DNA of 5,999 nt from Fidelibacterota bacterium (GCA_030620575.1 JAUXEL010000103.1:1-5999); one strand, 5' to 3'. Counted from the first letter of the stretch, positions 1-5,999 are shown. Made by a program: numbers and translations. Notes: generated by a model from the letters alone, not told the origin.

Positions 1-59
1 GGTTGAAGAAATTTAACCGGGTTGAAACCCAATTATTTATTGAATCAAATGGACCACGG

Positions 60-87
60 CTTAAAATTTCCCGAATCGAGTTCGGGA
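60..87 (-). terminator. Possible operon terminator stem-loop (weak)
   Basis: On the minus strand TCCCGAA (87-81), a five-base loop CTCGA and TTCGGGA (75-69) form a perfect 7-bp stem, followed by AATTTTAAG (68-60). The stem is GC-rich and is followed by a short, interrupted T-run, so it could act as an intrinsic terminator for the operon ending at 186. The T-tract is only four bases long and the hairpin is about 100 bases past the stop codon. The same hairpin sits inside a larger possible stem (54-60 with 91-97), so it may instead be part of a dispersed repeat. Confidence 0.35.
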
Positions 88-108
88 CAGGCTGTGGCTA
101 TTCAACCG

Positions 109-128
109 TGGCGATTCATGAATCGCCA
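109..128. repeat. Perfect 20-bp palindrome
   Basis: TGGCGATTCATGAATCGCCA is an exact inverted repeat with no spacer between the arms. It could form a cruciform, be a REP-type hairpin in RNA, or be a dimeric protein-binding site. On the minus strand it lies 57 bases past the stop codon of the last operon gene. Neither side carries a T-tract, so it is not a standard intrinsic terminator, although it could protect the 3' end of the operon transcript from exonucleases. Confidence 0.75.
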
Positions 129-185
129 TTACAATATGGTTGTCTTTTGGGAATAATTAAAATTTGCTCATTTTTGACAGATAAT

Positions 186-1289
186 TTATTTTAATGTTTT
201 TAAAATATTTTTTGCTTCGCGCACATGCGGAATTAATTCCATGGTATTTGCAGTTTCCTGATAATAGAGCTTTGCCGTCAGAACCAGTCCCATTTTAAGA
301 TAAACATCGCCTGTATATTTTAACACTACACTCTGATACCATGAATATTCTATGTTATTCATTTCATATACCCTGTTAAAATAATCCAGAGCATCGAGAT
401 GCTTTTCTTTCATCATTGCTTTAACGCCTTTCAGGTAGCAGGCCCGGGCGCGCCATCCAACATCATTATGTAAAATACCATCATTCAATAAGCGGTTGAT
501 ACGTCGCAGATATGCATCTCCTGTCATCCAATTATTCTGATAATAAGCACATTCGGCCCCAATAGCCAATACCTCAAGATTGTCGGGGTATTGCTTGAGA
601 AATTCCACACATAAATCGTGGCAGGTCTCATAATCCAACTTATCATAAAGATGAATATACATCAGCGCAATTGCGGCTTCCCACTTGGTAAACCGCGCAT
701 GATGGTATGCATTCCAGAGATCCTTTATTCCGTCGGACTGCTGATTGATCATCAGATTACCCAGACCGATATTGCGGCCGACAACGGAGAGATAATAATC
801 AAATGAGCCGGTCCCGAAATCCATATCTATAAAAGGAGATTTACTGTAGCGATCAATCGTAAATTTATTCGCTAATATCTTTGGCGATTCCTTTACGATC
901 AAAAGGTATTCCATCTTGTTCAGATAAATGCGCATTTTCCCTGCGAGTAATACCGTATAATAAAATTGCACTGCCACATCTTCCGGGTGCTGTTGCAAAT
1001 AATCCTCGAATATCGGCCGGTATTTTTTAATTACCTTATTTGTATTTTCATGGGCATTTTCATATTCCGCATTTGCAAGTTGAGAACGAATTTTCACATA
1101 AGATAAAAAAGCATAATACGGGAAGGGATCTTCAGTTGTATTTATCATATCCTGAAAATAGCTTTCGGCTTCATCGAAACGGTAGTTATAGAACAAGTCA
1201 AATTCCTTGGAAAAATCAGTATCCAGACCGGATGCCGCTGCCGATACCGCGATAAGTATAAGAAATCCTATTTTTATACGTGTTTTCAT
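186..1289 (-). CDS. Exported tetratricopeptide-repeat (TPR) solenoid protein
   Basis: This 367-residue protein begins with a basic start and a hydrophobic segment (about residues 3-20, ending in an Ala/Ser-rich stretch), so it is probably exported. The rest is almost entirely helical. TPR-like units are recognisable at about 24-52 (Y.F.EAE..F), 280-312 (A.YLKG....K...DAL.YF) and 316-349 (L.Y.GDVYLKMG....A). A central block at 155-240 contains DFGTGSFDYYLSVV, then GI..LW.A..H..F...EA...L.YI and a CVEFLKQYPDN end. That layout resembles TPR proteins of FCB-group bacteria with a conserved G.G.F.YY core followed by helical repeats, but I recognise only the general pattern. TPR proteins are scaffolds and no enzyme motif is visible. 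The ATG overlaps the SPOR gene's TGA in an ATGA junction, so it is translated with the operon and is its last gene. Its exact role is unknown; a structural partner of the BatC/BatE TPR proteins is an inference. Confidence 0.88.
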   Translation of the reverse strand: MKTRIKIGFLILIAVSAAASGLDTDFSKEFDLFYNYRFDEAESYFQDMINTTEDPFPYYAFLSYVKIRSQLANAEYENAHENTNKVIKKYRPIFEDYLQQHPEDVAVQFYYTVLLAGKMRIYLNKMEYLLIVKESPKILANKFTIDRYSKSPFIDMDFGTGSFDYYLSVVGRNIGLGNLMINQQSDGIKDLWNAYHHARFTKWEAAIALMYIHLYDKLDYETCHDLCVEFLKQYPDNLEVLAIGAECAYYQNNWMTGDAYLRRINRLLNDGILHNDVGWRARACYLKGVKAMMKEKHLDALDYFNRVYEMNNIEYSWYQSVVLKYTGDVYLKMGLVLTAKLYYQETANTMELIPHVREAKNILKTLK

Positions 1290-1723
1290 TTTGGAATAAC
1301 AATTTTACCCGGAACAACCCAGGCGTATTTAAAACCCCGTTCTTTCATTACCTTTTGCATACTGAGGGCTTCTTCGTTTGTGGAATAATTTCCAATACGT
1401 ACCTTGTAATTGGGTGGCTCAAAGTCCACATACACCGGCATATTATACAGAGAATCTGCAAGTGCCTTCATTTCTATCGCTTCATGCAAGTCCTGCGTAG
1501 ATATTAACTGGATACGGTATCCTGATGTTTCAATATATTTCCTGTCCTGCAGCGCGAGATCTTTTTCAAAAACGTCTTCATCTGAAAATAATATCATTTT
1601 GAAATCTTTCAGACGGTATTCTTTTCGCACTTTTCCGGGATCCAAAAATTCCTGCTGCTGTATCTGTCCGTACAGACCCCCAATTGCAAACACCGTTAAT
1701 ATAATGAAGATGGTCTTGTTCAT
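1286..1723 (-). CDS. Small exported SPOR-domain protein
   Basis: This 145-residue protein has an N-terminal signal sequence (about 1-20, MNKTIFIILT then GLYGQ) and a C-terminal SPOR domain at about 66-142. The two SPOR half-repeats are clear: GYRIQLISTQD..EA......L is followed by PVYVDFEPPNYKVRIGNYSTNEEA and ends in AWVVPGKIVIP. SPOR domains bind peptidoglycan glycan strands lacking stem peptides, usually at the division septum, so the mature protein probably sits in the periplasm against the cell wall. The region at 21-65 is charged, lacks a recognisable motif and probably acts as a linker. Its ATG overlaps the batE TGA, and its own TGA overlaps the next gene's ATG. The family call is strong. 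The link to Bat function is inferred only from this tight coupling. Confidence 0.9.
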   Translation of the reverse strand: MNKTIFIILTVFAIGGLYGQIQQQEFLDPGKVRKEYRLKDFKMILFSDEDVFEKDLALQDRKYIETSGYRIQLISTQDLHEAIEMKALADSLYNMPVYVDFEPPNYKVRIGNYSTNEEALSMQKVMKERGFKYAWVVPGKIVIPK

Positions 1724-2514
1724 GATTCTATTTTACCTAAGTACTCCATTCGTATCCAACCGATCTTGTCGTCAAAATAGCTGATGTTTGCCCATTCATT
1801 TTCAATATCTTTGTTTATCAATACCGTAGAGCCTTCATGCAAAATAAAGAGCACCGTTGCATCATCAGCCGGTTCAGAAAGAATATATACCGATTCTTCT
1901 AAAATAACAGCACGTTTTTCATGACTGCGTTTTTGTGCTGTATCAACGGTAATAATTGTCAGCAAGAGCATGACTGCAAGAAACAGACTGCCAATTGTAA
2001 TACAAATTCCCTTACATGATCTTCCGGTTTTTCGTGCGTGCAAACGGTAGCCTCCCAGAACAAGTACAAACAGCATTAAGAGGATACCGATAATTCGGAT
2101 GCTAACATTAAGCGGAAGATGTCTTTGCATGGTATTATACCACGTAAACAAGGGAAACGTATCCGGTAATACAACTTTATCTATCAGATGCTCCCTGGCA
2201 ATTGACAAATTATATTCAATATCCGAATGAATCGGCGCCAATATTTTGGCTTTTTCCCAGTACTGGATCGCGCGCCCCAATTCAGATTGACGGTAATAGC
2301 AGTTCCCTAAATTATAATACAGTTCCCAACTGACAATCTGCTCTGTTTCAAGTTGATGAAACAATTCTATTGCCAATACGTAATTTTCATTTGCGTACGC
2401 CGATATTCCCTGCTTAAAAAGCTGTTCTCTTTTATTCATTATATTACTTGTGGTTCTATCACTTGAAAAAGCAAGCAAAGGCAGTAACAGGCATATAATT
2501 ATCAGTCGTTTCAT
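1720..2514 (-). CDS. batE: BatE-like protein: TPR, two membrane helices, SH3-like domain
   Basis: The 264-residue protein starts with a signal sequence (MKRLIIICLLLPLLAFSS). Two TPR units follow at about 30-60 and 64-97 (LYYNLGNCYYRQSELGRAIQYWEKA, given here only as the pattern Y.NLGN.Y...G.AI.YWEKA). Two transmembrane helices lie at about 138-156 and 169-190, joined by a short basic loop (HARKTGRSCKG) that should face the cytoplasm. A bacterial SH3-like domain occupies about 200-260 (A.I....VYILSEP...A.VLF.LHEGS.V....) and ends in GWIRMEYLG. Both soluble domains are therefore predicted to be periplasmic. This order matches BatE of the Bacteroides aerotolerance operon, and the gene lies directly after batD with an ATGA overlap (2511-2514). 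BatE is thought to work with the other Bat proteins in an envelope complex; its molecular role is not settled. A possible GAGGA lies 12 bases before the ATG, rather far for a ribosome binding site, so coupling probably drives translation. Confidence 0.9.
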   Translation of the reverse strand: MKRLIIICLLLPLLAFSSDRTTSNIMNKREQLFKQGISAYANENYVLAIELFHQLETEQIVSWELYYNLGNCYYRQSELGRAIQYWEKAKILAPIHSDIEYNLSIAREHLIDKVVLPDTFPLFTWYNTMQRHLPLNVSIRIIGILLMLFVLVLGGYRLHARKTGRSCKGICITIGSLFLAVMLLLTIITVDTAQKRSHEKRAVILEESVYILSEPADDATVLFILHEGSTVLINKDIENEWANISYFDDKIGWIRMEYLGKIES

Positions 2515-4211
2515 GCTTTTTCAATTTCCTCAATAATTGTTAATGCCTTCTCTTTCAGAGCATCCAACACCGCGTGTGAGAGGCTGCCGGGAGCATATTT
2601 ATAGGTTTCAATCGTTTTTAGAATATCGTTGATCTCCGGGTATCGAGCAGGTACAATCCGCTTATCGCTTAAATAGGTTTGAAATCCCGTCTCAATTTGG
2701 GTGAGGATTTCTTCTGCCGATTGATCCGTGTGAATTTTTCGAAATTGTGTTATAGCCGTTTTCAATGCATTTTTATAACGAATTGTATTCCTGTTTTTAT
2801 CCCGTAATGCAAGCAATATCTCCGCAAAAATAACAAAAGCTGCTATAGCAAGTGCAAGATAATACCACACCCGGTTTCCGGGGTCCTTAACGGCATTATA
2901 GTCTAAATGTACACGGTGATTTTCTCCCATTTGAACAAAACGAATATCCTGTGAGAGCAAACGCACCTCATCGGGAGACAGGCTGGAAATATAATCCCCT
3001 TCCAGTTCGTTATGTGATATTACGCGTATTTCTTTTAAGGGCATCCGGAGAGTTTTATAGCTCCCTTGAGATAAAGAGAAGTATGTAAATAGAATGTCGT
3101 CAAATTGATATGTTCCGGGTTTTCCCGGGATGAGCACATATTCCCAGCTGCGCTGTCCTTTATAATCCTGACCGTTCAATTTATAAGCGTTTTTTACCCG
3201 GGGCTCAAAAAGCTCAAAATCATCCGAGAATGTCTGTTCCGGAAAGGTGAAGTGCTCCATATTCCCGTGACCGATCAAATCCACACGCAATGTGGTCGCC
3301 TGATTTTCCTGTATTAAGGTGCTGTCCATGGATACACGCATCGTAAAATCACCAATTGCCCCGGTAAATGCCGATCCCGCACCGCCTGGAAGCTGAAGTA
3401 CCGTCAGAGTATCAGCAGGTGCAACAATATTAATATCTTTAGACGTATTCCCGAAAAACGGATCGTCCCATGCGGAGCGATGCTGTCCTGAACGTTTAAC
3501 AGAAATACGGAACGGTTTTGCCGGAAGTATGAATTCTCCGCTTTCTGTCGGTGTCAAAGTCAGCGAAGCGATGCCGGCGATCAGGTATTCACGACCGTTA
3601 ATAACTTTTTTAGTTGAAGATGGCGAATCCTGCAGTGAAAAACGATCAACAATAAAACCGTCCATCGTGGATATGGGATTTGTAGTATAATTGACAACTT
3701 GTTCTGAGGTATATAAGCGGTAATAAAGTGTGAAGGTCTCGCCCTGATATACCTTGTCTTTCGGTAGAATGGTTTCCATATATATGCCCGGCATTTCCTG
3801 TCCTTCCGCCAATGATCCGGGAGCTGCCGTTTTTCTGACAGTGATAAGGAAAGGATTGGTTTTATATACATGGTTTTTAATGGAAAATTCATAAGCAGGG
3901 ATTTTTATCTTACCGGTTTTTTTTGCAATAACATCATAAATGACCTTATTGCTTGATGTTGCCTTTCCGTTTACCCAGGAATAATTGGAAGAGCTATAAG
4001 GTCCGCCAACTACCGTAAAGCTCTTATGCAGATTTAAATCGACACTCCTGGGTGAATTTTTAATATTCTCAAAGGTAAATACAAGCTGAATTTGTTCCTG
4101 AATGGAAAAGGTCGCTTTACTGGCAGTAAGAGTAACCCGTTGCGCCCATAAGCCGGATATCATCAGACAGAAAATAAAGATAAATGTAAAATGCCGACGA
4201 CGTATTACCAC
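2511..4211 (-). CDS. batD: BatD protein (oxygen tolerance family)
   Basis: This 566-residue protein has a signal sequence (about 4-23, ending LWAQ), a long beta-rich periplasmic region (24-445), one transmembrane helix (about 448-468, WYYLALAIAAFVIFAEILL) and a ~98-residue helical cytoplasmic tail. Family hallmarks include the opening RVTLTASKATFSIQEQIQLVF, a G.Y...S...V.G repeat-domain segment, KVYQGETFTLYYRLYT at about 153-168, and the LPGGAGSAFTGAIGDF motif at 274-289 that matches the P..FTGAVGDF signature of BatD. BatD is a membrane protein of the Bat operon, proposed to act with the MoxR ATPase and the VWA proteins BatA and BatB. The original oxygen-tolerance role in Bacteroides fragilis has not held up in every organism. 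The start is GTG, chosen because it gives an intact signal peptide and lies 6 bases from a GAGG; the next Met is residue 17, inside the hydrophobic core. The gene overlaps batC by 7 nt and batE by 4 nt. Confidence 0.93.
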   Translation of the reverse strand: MVIRRRHFTFIFIFCLMISGLWAQRVTLTASKATFSIQEQIQLVFTFENIKNSPRSVDLNLHKSFTVVGGPYSSSNYSWVNGKATSSNKVIYDVIAKKTGKIKIPAYEFSIKNHVYKTNPFLITVRKTAAPGSLAEGQEMPGIYMETILPKDKVYQGETFTLYYRLYTSEQVVNYTTNPISTMDGFIVDRFSLQDSPSSTKKVINGREYLIAGIASLTLTPTESGEFILPAKPFRISVKRSGQHRSAWDDPFFGNTSKDINIVAPADTLTVLQLPGGAGSAFTGAIGDFTMRVSMDSTLIQENQATTLRVDLIGHGNMEHFTFPEQTFSDDFELFEPRVKNAYKLNGQDYKGQRSWEYVLIPGKPGTYQFDDILFTYFSLSQGSYKTLRMPLKEIRVISHNELEGDYISSLSPDEVRLLSQDIRFVQMGENHRVHLDYNAVKDPGNRVWYYLALAIAAFVIFAEILLALRDKNRNTIRYKNALKTAITQFRKIHTDQSAEEILTQIETGFQTYLSDKRIVPARYPEINDILKTIETYKYAPGSLSHAVLDALKEKALTIIEEIEKA

Positions 4212-4969
4212 TCTTTACCTCGTTTAATTCCTTTTTTTCTCGCCTTGCTTAAGATCAATTTTTTCATGGATTCTTTTTCGTCTTCTTTCATCGCGTTCAG
4301 TATGTTTTTTGCCTGCTCTTTGGATAATTCCTGCGGTGTTAAATCCTCTTCCTTCAATTGCGAATCCATAGATTTATTCTGCTCTTGTTCATCCTGACTT
4401 TCATTATCCTGTTGTTGACCGTCTTGCTTTTCATTGTCCTGCTTTTGGTCCTGTTCCTGATCTTGCTGTTGATCCGATTGCTGTTGATCATCTTGTTTCT
4501 GCTGGTCTGATCCCTCTTGTTTATCCTGTTTTTGTTGCTCCTGTTGCTGCTGCATTTGTCTAAGCTGTTCATACATTATTTTGCTGTTCATGTCGTCCGG
4601 ATCGTAGAGCATACTTTTTTTAAAATGGGCAATCGCCTCATCTGTTTCTTGTTGCTGAAGTGTCAGCTTTCCCAAATTATAATGTGCTTTTGCGCGCTGT
4701 TTTTCGTTATCGCTTGCAAGACTTTGCATCAGCAATGATTTCGCCTCATCATATTCTTCCATTGCAAGCGCGGAAGTGCCCTGATTGTAGATAATTTTTT
4801 CATTATCTGTATCTTTTTTAAGGCGTTCCTGATAATAGTGGTGCGCTTTCTCGAAATCGCCTTTGTAAAATGCATTTATTCCGGGATCTTTTGCGACCAA
4901 TACCGCTATGCTCAGCAGGGCTACGCTTACATATCGTTTCAAATTTTTATATTTTTCTTTCCGGTACAT
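4205..4969 (-). CDS. batC: BatC-like TPR protein with Gln/Asp-rich segment
   Basis: From the ATG at 4969 this is a 254-residue protein. A GTG three codons upstream (4978) would add three residues, and neither start has a strong ribosome binding site. Numbering from the GTG, a basic N-terminus and a hydrophobic signal or anchor segment (about 16-29, YVSVALLSIAVLVA) export the protein. Two or three TPR units follow: INAFYKGDFEKAHHYYQE (34-51), IYNQGTSALAMEEYDEA (63-79) and AHYNLGKLTLQQQETDEAIAH (98-118, pattern A.YNLG). Residues 143-203 consist only of Q, D, E, K, N, S and G, with 28 Gln among residues 143-200. A helical end follows, with A.NIL.AM..DE and a terminal KRGKEW. TPRs, a Gln-rich linker and a conserved A..IL.A...E...K.....W tail are the BatC layout. 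It probably acts as a periplasmic scaffold of the Bat complex. It lies directly before batD, overlapping it by 7 nt, as in classical bat operons. Confidence 0.9.
   Translation of the reverse strand: MYRKEKYKNLKRYVSVALLSIAVLVAKDPGINAFYKGDFEKAHHYYQERLKKDTDNEKIIYNQGTSALAMEEYDEAKSLLMQSLASDNEKQRAKAHYNLGKLTLQQQETDEAIAHFKKSMLYDPDDMNSKIMYEQLRQMQQQQEQQKQDKQEGSDQQKQDDQQQSDQQQDQEQDQKQDNEKQDGQQQDNESQDEQEQNKSMDSQLKEEDLTPQELSKEQAKNILNAMKEDEKESMKKLILSKARKKGIKRGKEW
4218..4221 (-). promoter_or_regulatory. Ribosome binding site of batD, supporting its GTG start
   Basis: GAGG lies inside the end of batC with a six-base spacer (TAAAGA) before the GTG at 4211-4209. It is the best-placed Shine-Dalgarno-like site among the operon's junctions and supports the GTG start of batD. 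The batC stop codon TAA (4207-4205) lies just past this start, so ribosomes finishing batC could reinitiate here. Confidence 0.5.
4370..4555 (-). repeat. Low-complexity Gln/Asp-codon tract inside batC
   Basis: This stretch encodes BatC residues 142-203. It is built largely of CAA/CAG and GAT/GAC codons in short imperfect units such as QQQSDQQQDQEQDQ. The units are irregular rather than exact tandem copies. The reading frame stays open, so no frameshift is indicated. Such DNA can vary in length between strains through slippage, which is an inference from composition only. Confidence 0.7.
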
Positions 4970-5012
4970 ACAACTCACTAATTATTTTTTACTATTGCAT
5001 GTTCCAATTTTT

Positions 5013-5999
5013 TTAATTGCGAACTGAACTTTTTTTCCGGCCGTCTTTGGAAAAAGTTTCATAAATATCATTATTGTTTTCAAAAAAGTCTAATATGTAT
5101 TTCATCAAAGTATGGCGTGATGCCGGTGAATCCACACACTCAAAGGGAAATCCAAGTATTACGGTATTATATGTTTCCCCGTGGTAGGCAACCCCGGCAG
5201 AAACGTTGTTTTCCGCGTAGCGCATTACAGTCAGAGCCTTGCTGCCTTTTACCGGTTCGATCCCATCCGGATTTTCCGCGCCATACAGGGTGGGATGAAA
5301 ATCAGTAACAAATGAATAGTCCTTCTTATCTCCGAATAAAAGTTCATTATTTGTGTATACTCTCCCCCGCCGTGTCGCGTAATTTGTGCGCCATGAATAT
5401 TTCAGTACCCGTTTGGCAAAATTGATCTTTGTGGTATCATCCAGTAAATCTGTAGCGATATAGGCACCGCTCAGGAAAACATTTCCACCCTGTTCGCAAT
5501 ACGTTTCCACCGCATCCGCAAAGGGTTTCGGAAAAACACGAAAACGCGGTTCTTTGATCGGTTTCGGCCAGGGTGTTGCTTTTTGTTCACCGTAAATAAT
5601 ATCCATGGATAAATAAGGCTCAAGTTCCAGCATTCCGGCAGAAACAGCTTCATCGGAAGCAGTATCGAAAGAATATCCCGCAGCTATAATGGATTCTCCG
5701 TGCAGGTAGGGAAAATCATGGGTATTCCCAAGTACAATATCTGTCTCTTTATCTCCGTAACTTGCCCCGTTTCCGGGAGAATCATCATCAAGCCATTTTG
5801 AATCGGCAATGAAATCGTATTGGCTCCCGGTATAACTGATATCATATCCATCGGGAATGCTTTTTCCCCATGTATCCATGAAACCGAGGTATTTGTCTGT
5901 TTCGAGGATTTCGGGACCGGATACCCGGTCAAAAGCGTTGACAATAAGAATCTTTTTGGTATCGGGTATGTTGCAGAGAGAAACAATTTCAGAGGGGAA
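5013..5999 (-). CDS. Golvesin C-terminal-like / 'xanthan lyase'-type secreted protein, 3' part
   Basis: The frame is open to the right edge of the window, so only the last 328 residues are seen. Visible motifs, numbered from the first visible residue, include KKILIVNAFDRVSGPE (15-30), DDDSPGNGASYGD (71-83), VLGNTHDFPYLHGESIIAAGYSF (about 89-111, key residues GNT.D.P..HG..I..AGYSF), DIIYGEQK (133-140), GGNVFLSGAYIATDL (171-185) and a terminal VILGFPFE.......R..LM.YIL.FF (280-306). This is the conserved C-terminal portion of large Bacteroidota proteins often annotated as xanthan lyase or golvesin C-terminal-like/fibronectin type III proteins. Some carry an N-terminal amidase, which would lie outside this window if present. 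The alternating hydrophobic strands with the GG..F.SGAY turn suggest a glutamine-amidotransferase-like alpha/beta fold, but that is inference. The true activity and substrate are unknown, and 'xanthan lyase' is a weak name. The protein ends in a short basic tail (KDGRKKSSVRN) with no visible type IX sorting domain. The stop is 43 nt from the preferred batC start, so the two genes are probably co-transcribed. Confidence 0.85.
   Translation of the reverse strand, partial: FPSEIVSLCNIPDTKKILIVNAFDRVSGPEILETDKYLGFMDTWGKSIPDGYDISYTGSQYDFIADSKWLDDDSPGNGASYGDKETDIVLGNTHDFPYLHGESIIAAGYSFDTASDEAVSAGMLELEPYLSMDIIYGEQKATPWPKPIKEPRFRVFPKPFADAVETYCEQGGNVFLSGAYIATDLLDDTTKINFAKRVLKYSWRTNYATRRGRVYTNNELLFGDKKDYSFVTDFHPTLYGAENPDGIEPVKGSKALTVMRYAENNVSAGVAYHGETYNTVILGFPFECVDSPASRHTLMKYILDFFENNNDIYETFSKDGRKKSSVRN

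Larger units (their letters stand above)
1..185. repeat. Intergenic cluster of inverted repeats, REP/MITE-like
   Basis: This non-coding stretch downstream of the operon is dense in self-complementary sequence. GGTTGAA occurs at 1-7 and 20-26 and its reverse complement TTCAACC at 101-107. GGGTT-GA-AACCC (19-30) is a small hairpin. CCACGGC (54-60) can pair with GCTGTGG (91-97), enclosing the hairpin at 69-87. A perfect palindrome lies at 109-128. This packing of short dyads between genes resembles dispersed REP or MITE-like elements, but whether it is repeated elsewhere in the genome cannot be seen from one window. No transposase gene or terminal target duplication is visible. The TTG-started reading frame across it on the plus strand is probably an artefact of the repeat. 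Confidence 0.5.

Noticed and set aside
3..194. 63-codon plus-strand reading frame starting at TTG
   Set aside because: It runs through the palindrome and hairpins, has a TTG start without a ribosome binding site, overlaps the end of the TPR gene and shows no domain. It is most likely a by-product of the repeat.
1410..1784. 124-codon plus-strand reading frame opposite the SPOR gene
   Set aside because: It is antisense to a clear SPOR-domain gene and the batE end; its Ser/Cys-rich product looks like a shadow translation.
3113..3130. Hairpin CCGGG-TTTT-CCCGG within batD
   Set aside because: It encodes a Pro-Gly-Lys-Pro-Gly turn in the middle of the gene and is explained by codon use; a terminator here would cut the operon.
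3581..3892. 103-codon minus-strand reading frame inside batD
   Set aside because: It lies in another frame of batD, which is intact and shows family motifs throughout.
4354..4572. Alternative-frame reading frame over the Gln-rich tract of batC
   Set aside because: The Asn/Arg/Lys/Ser-rich product is what a shifted read of the Gln/Asp codon tract gives; no independent start signal or domain.
4979..5012. Possible promoter or terminator between the golvesin-like gene and batC
   Set aside because: The short AT-rich gap shows no stem-loop and no convincing promoter boxes, so co-transcription is the simpler reading.

Overview
The window is one stretch of minus-strand coding DNA holding six genes in a row, five complete and one cut by the right edge. 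The first ~185 bases contain no credible gene. The content points to a Gram-negative bacterium of the Bacteroidota/FCB superphylum. The evidence is a batC-batD-batE cluster (the Bacteroides aerotolerance or 'Bat' genes), a large 'xanthan lyase/golvesin C-terminal-like' secreted protein of a type common in Bacteroidota, a SPOR protein of the short 'GYRIQL' type, and weak ribosome binding sites. A sister FCB phylum such as Cloacimonadota, Marinimicrobia or Calditrichota cannot be excluded from the sequence alone.

Layout, in transcription order (right to left): the 3' part of a golvesin/xanthan-lyase-like gene (5999-5013, 5' end outside the window); batC, TPR plus a Gln/Asp-rich segment (about 4969-4205); batD, a membrane-anchored periplasmic protein (4211-2511); batE, TPR, two membrane helices and an SH3-like domain (2514-1720); a small exported SPOR-domain protein (1723-1286); and an exported TPR-solenoid protein (1289-186). 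From batC onward every junction overlaps: 7 nt for batC/batD, then three ATGA stop-start overlaps. This makes a single translationally coupled operon very likely. The partial gene ends 43 nt upstream of the preferred batC start (34 nt from the alternative GTG) and is probably co-transcribed.

All six products have export signals or domains typical of exported proteins, so the operon appears to build an envelope assembly. In known Bat systems MoxR (AAA+ ATPase), a DUF58 protein and the VWA proteins BatA and BatB precede batC. None is visible here, and the slot where batB would normally lie is occupied by the golvesin-like gene. The extra SPOR and TPR genes locked to the end of the operon suggest an expanded Bat module with a peptidoglycan-binding partner.

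The leftmost ~185 bases hold a cluster of inverted repeats, including a perfect 20-bp palindrome and a nested stem-loop. They look like a REP/MITE-type intergenic element, and part of it may act as the operon's terminator. No tRNA, rRNA, CRISPR array or transposase gene was seen.
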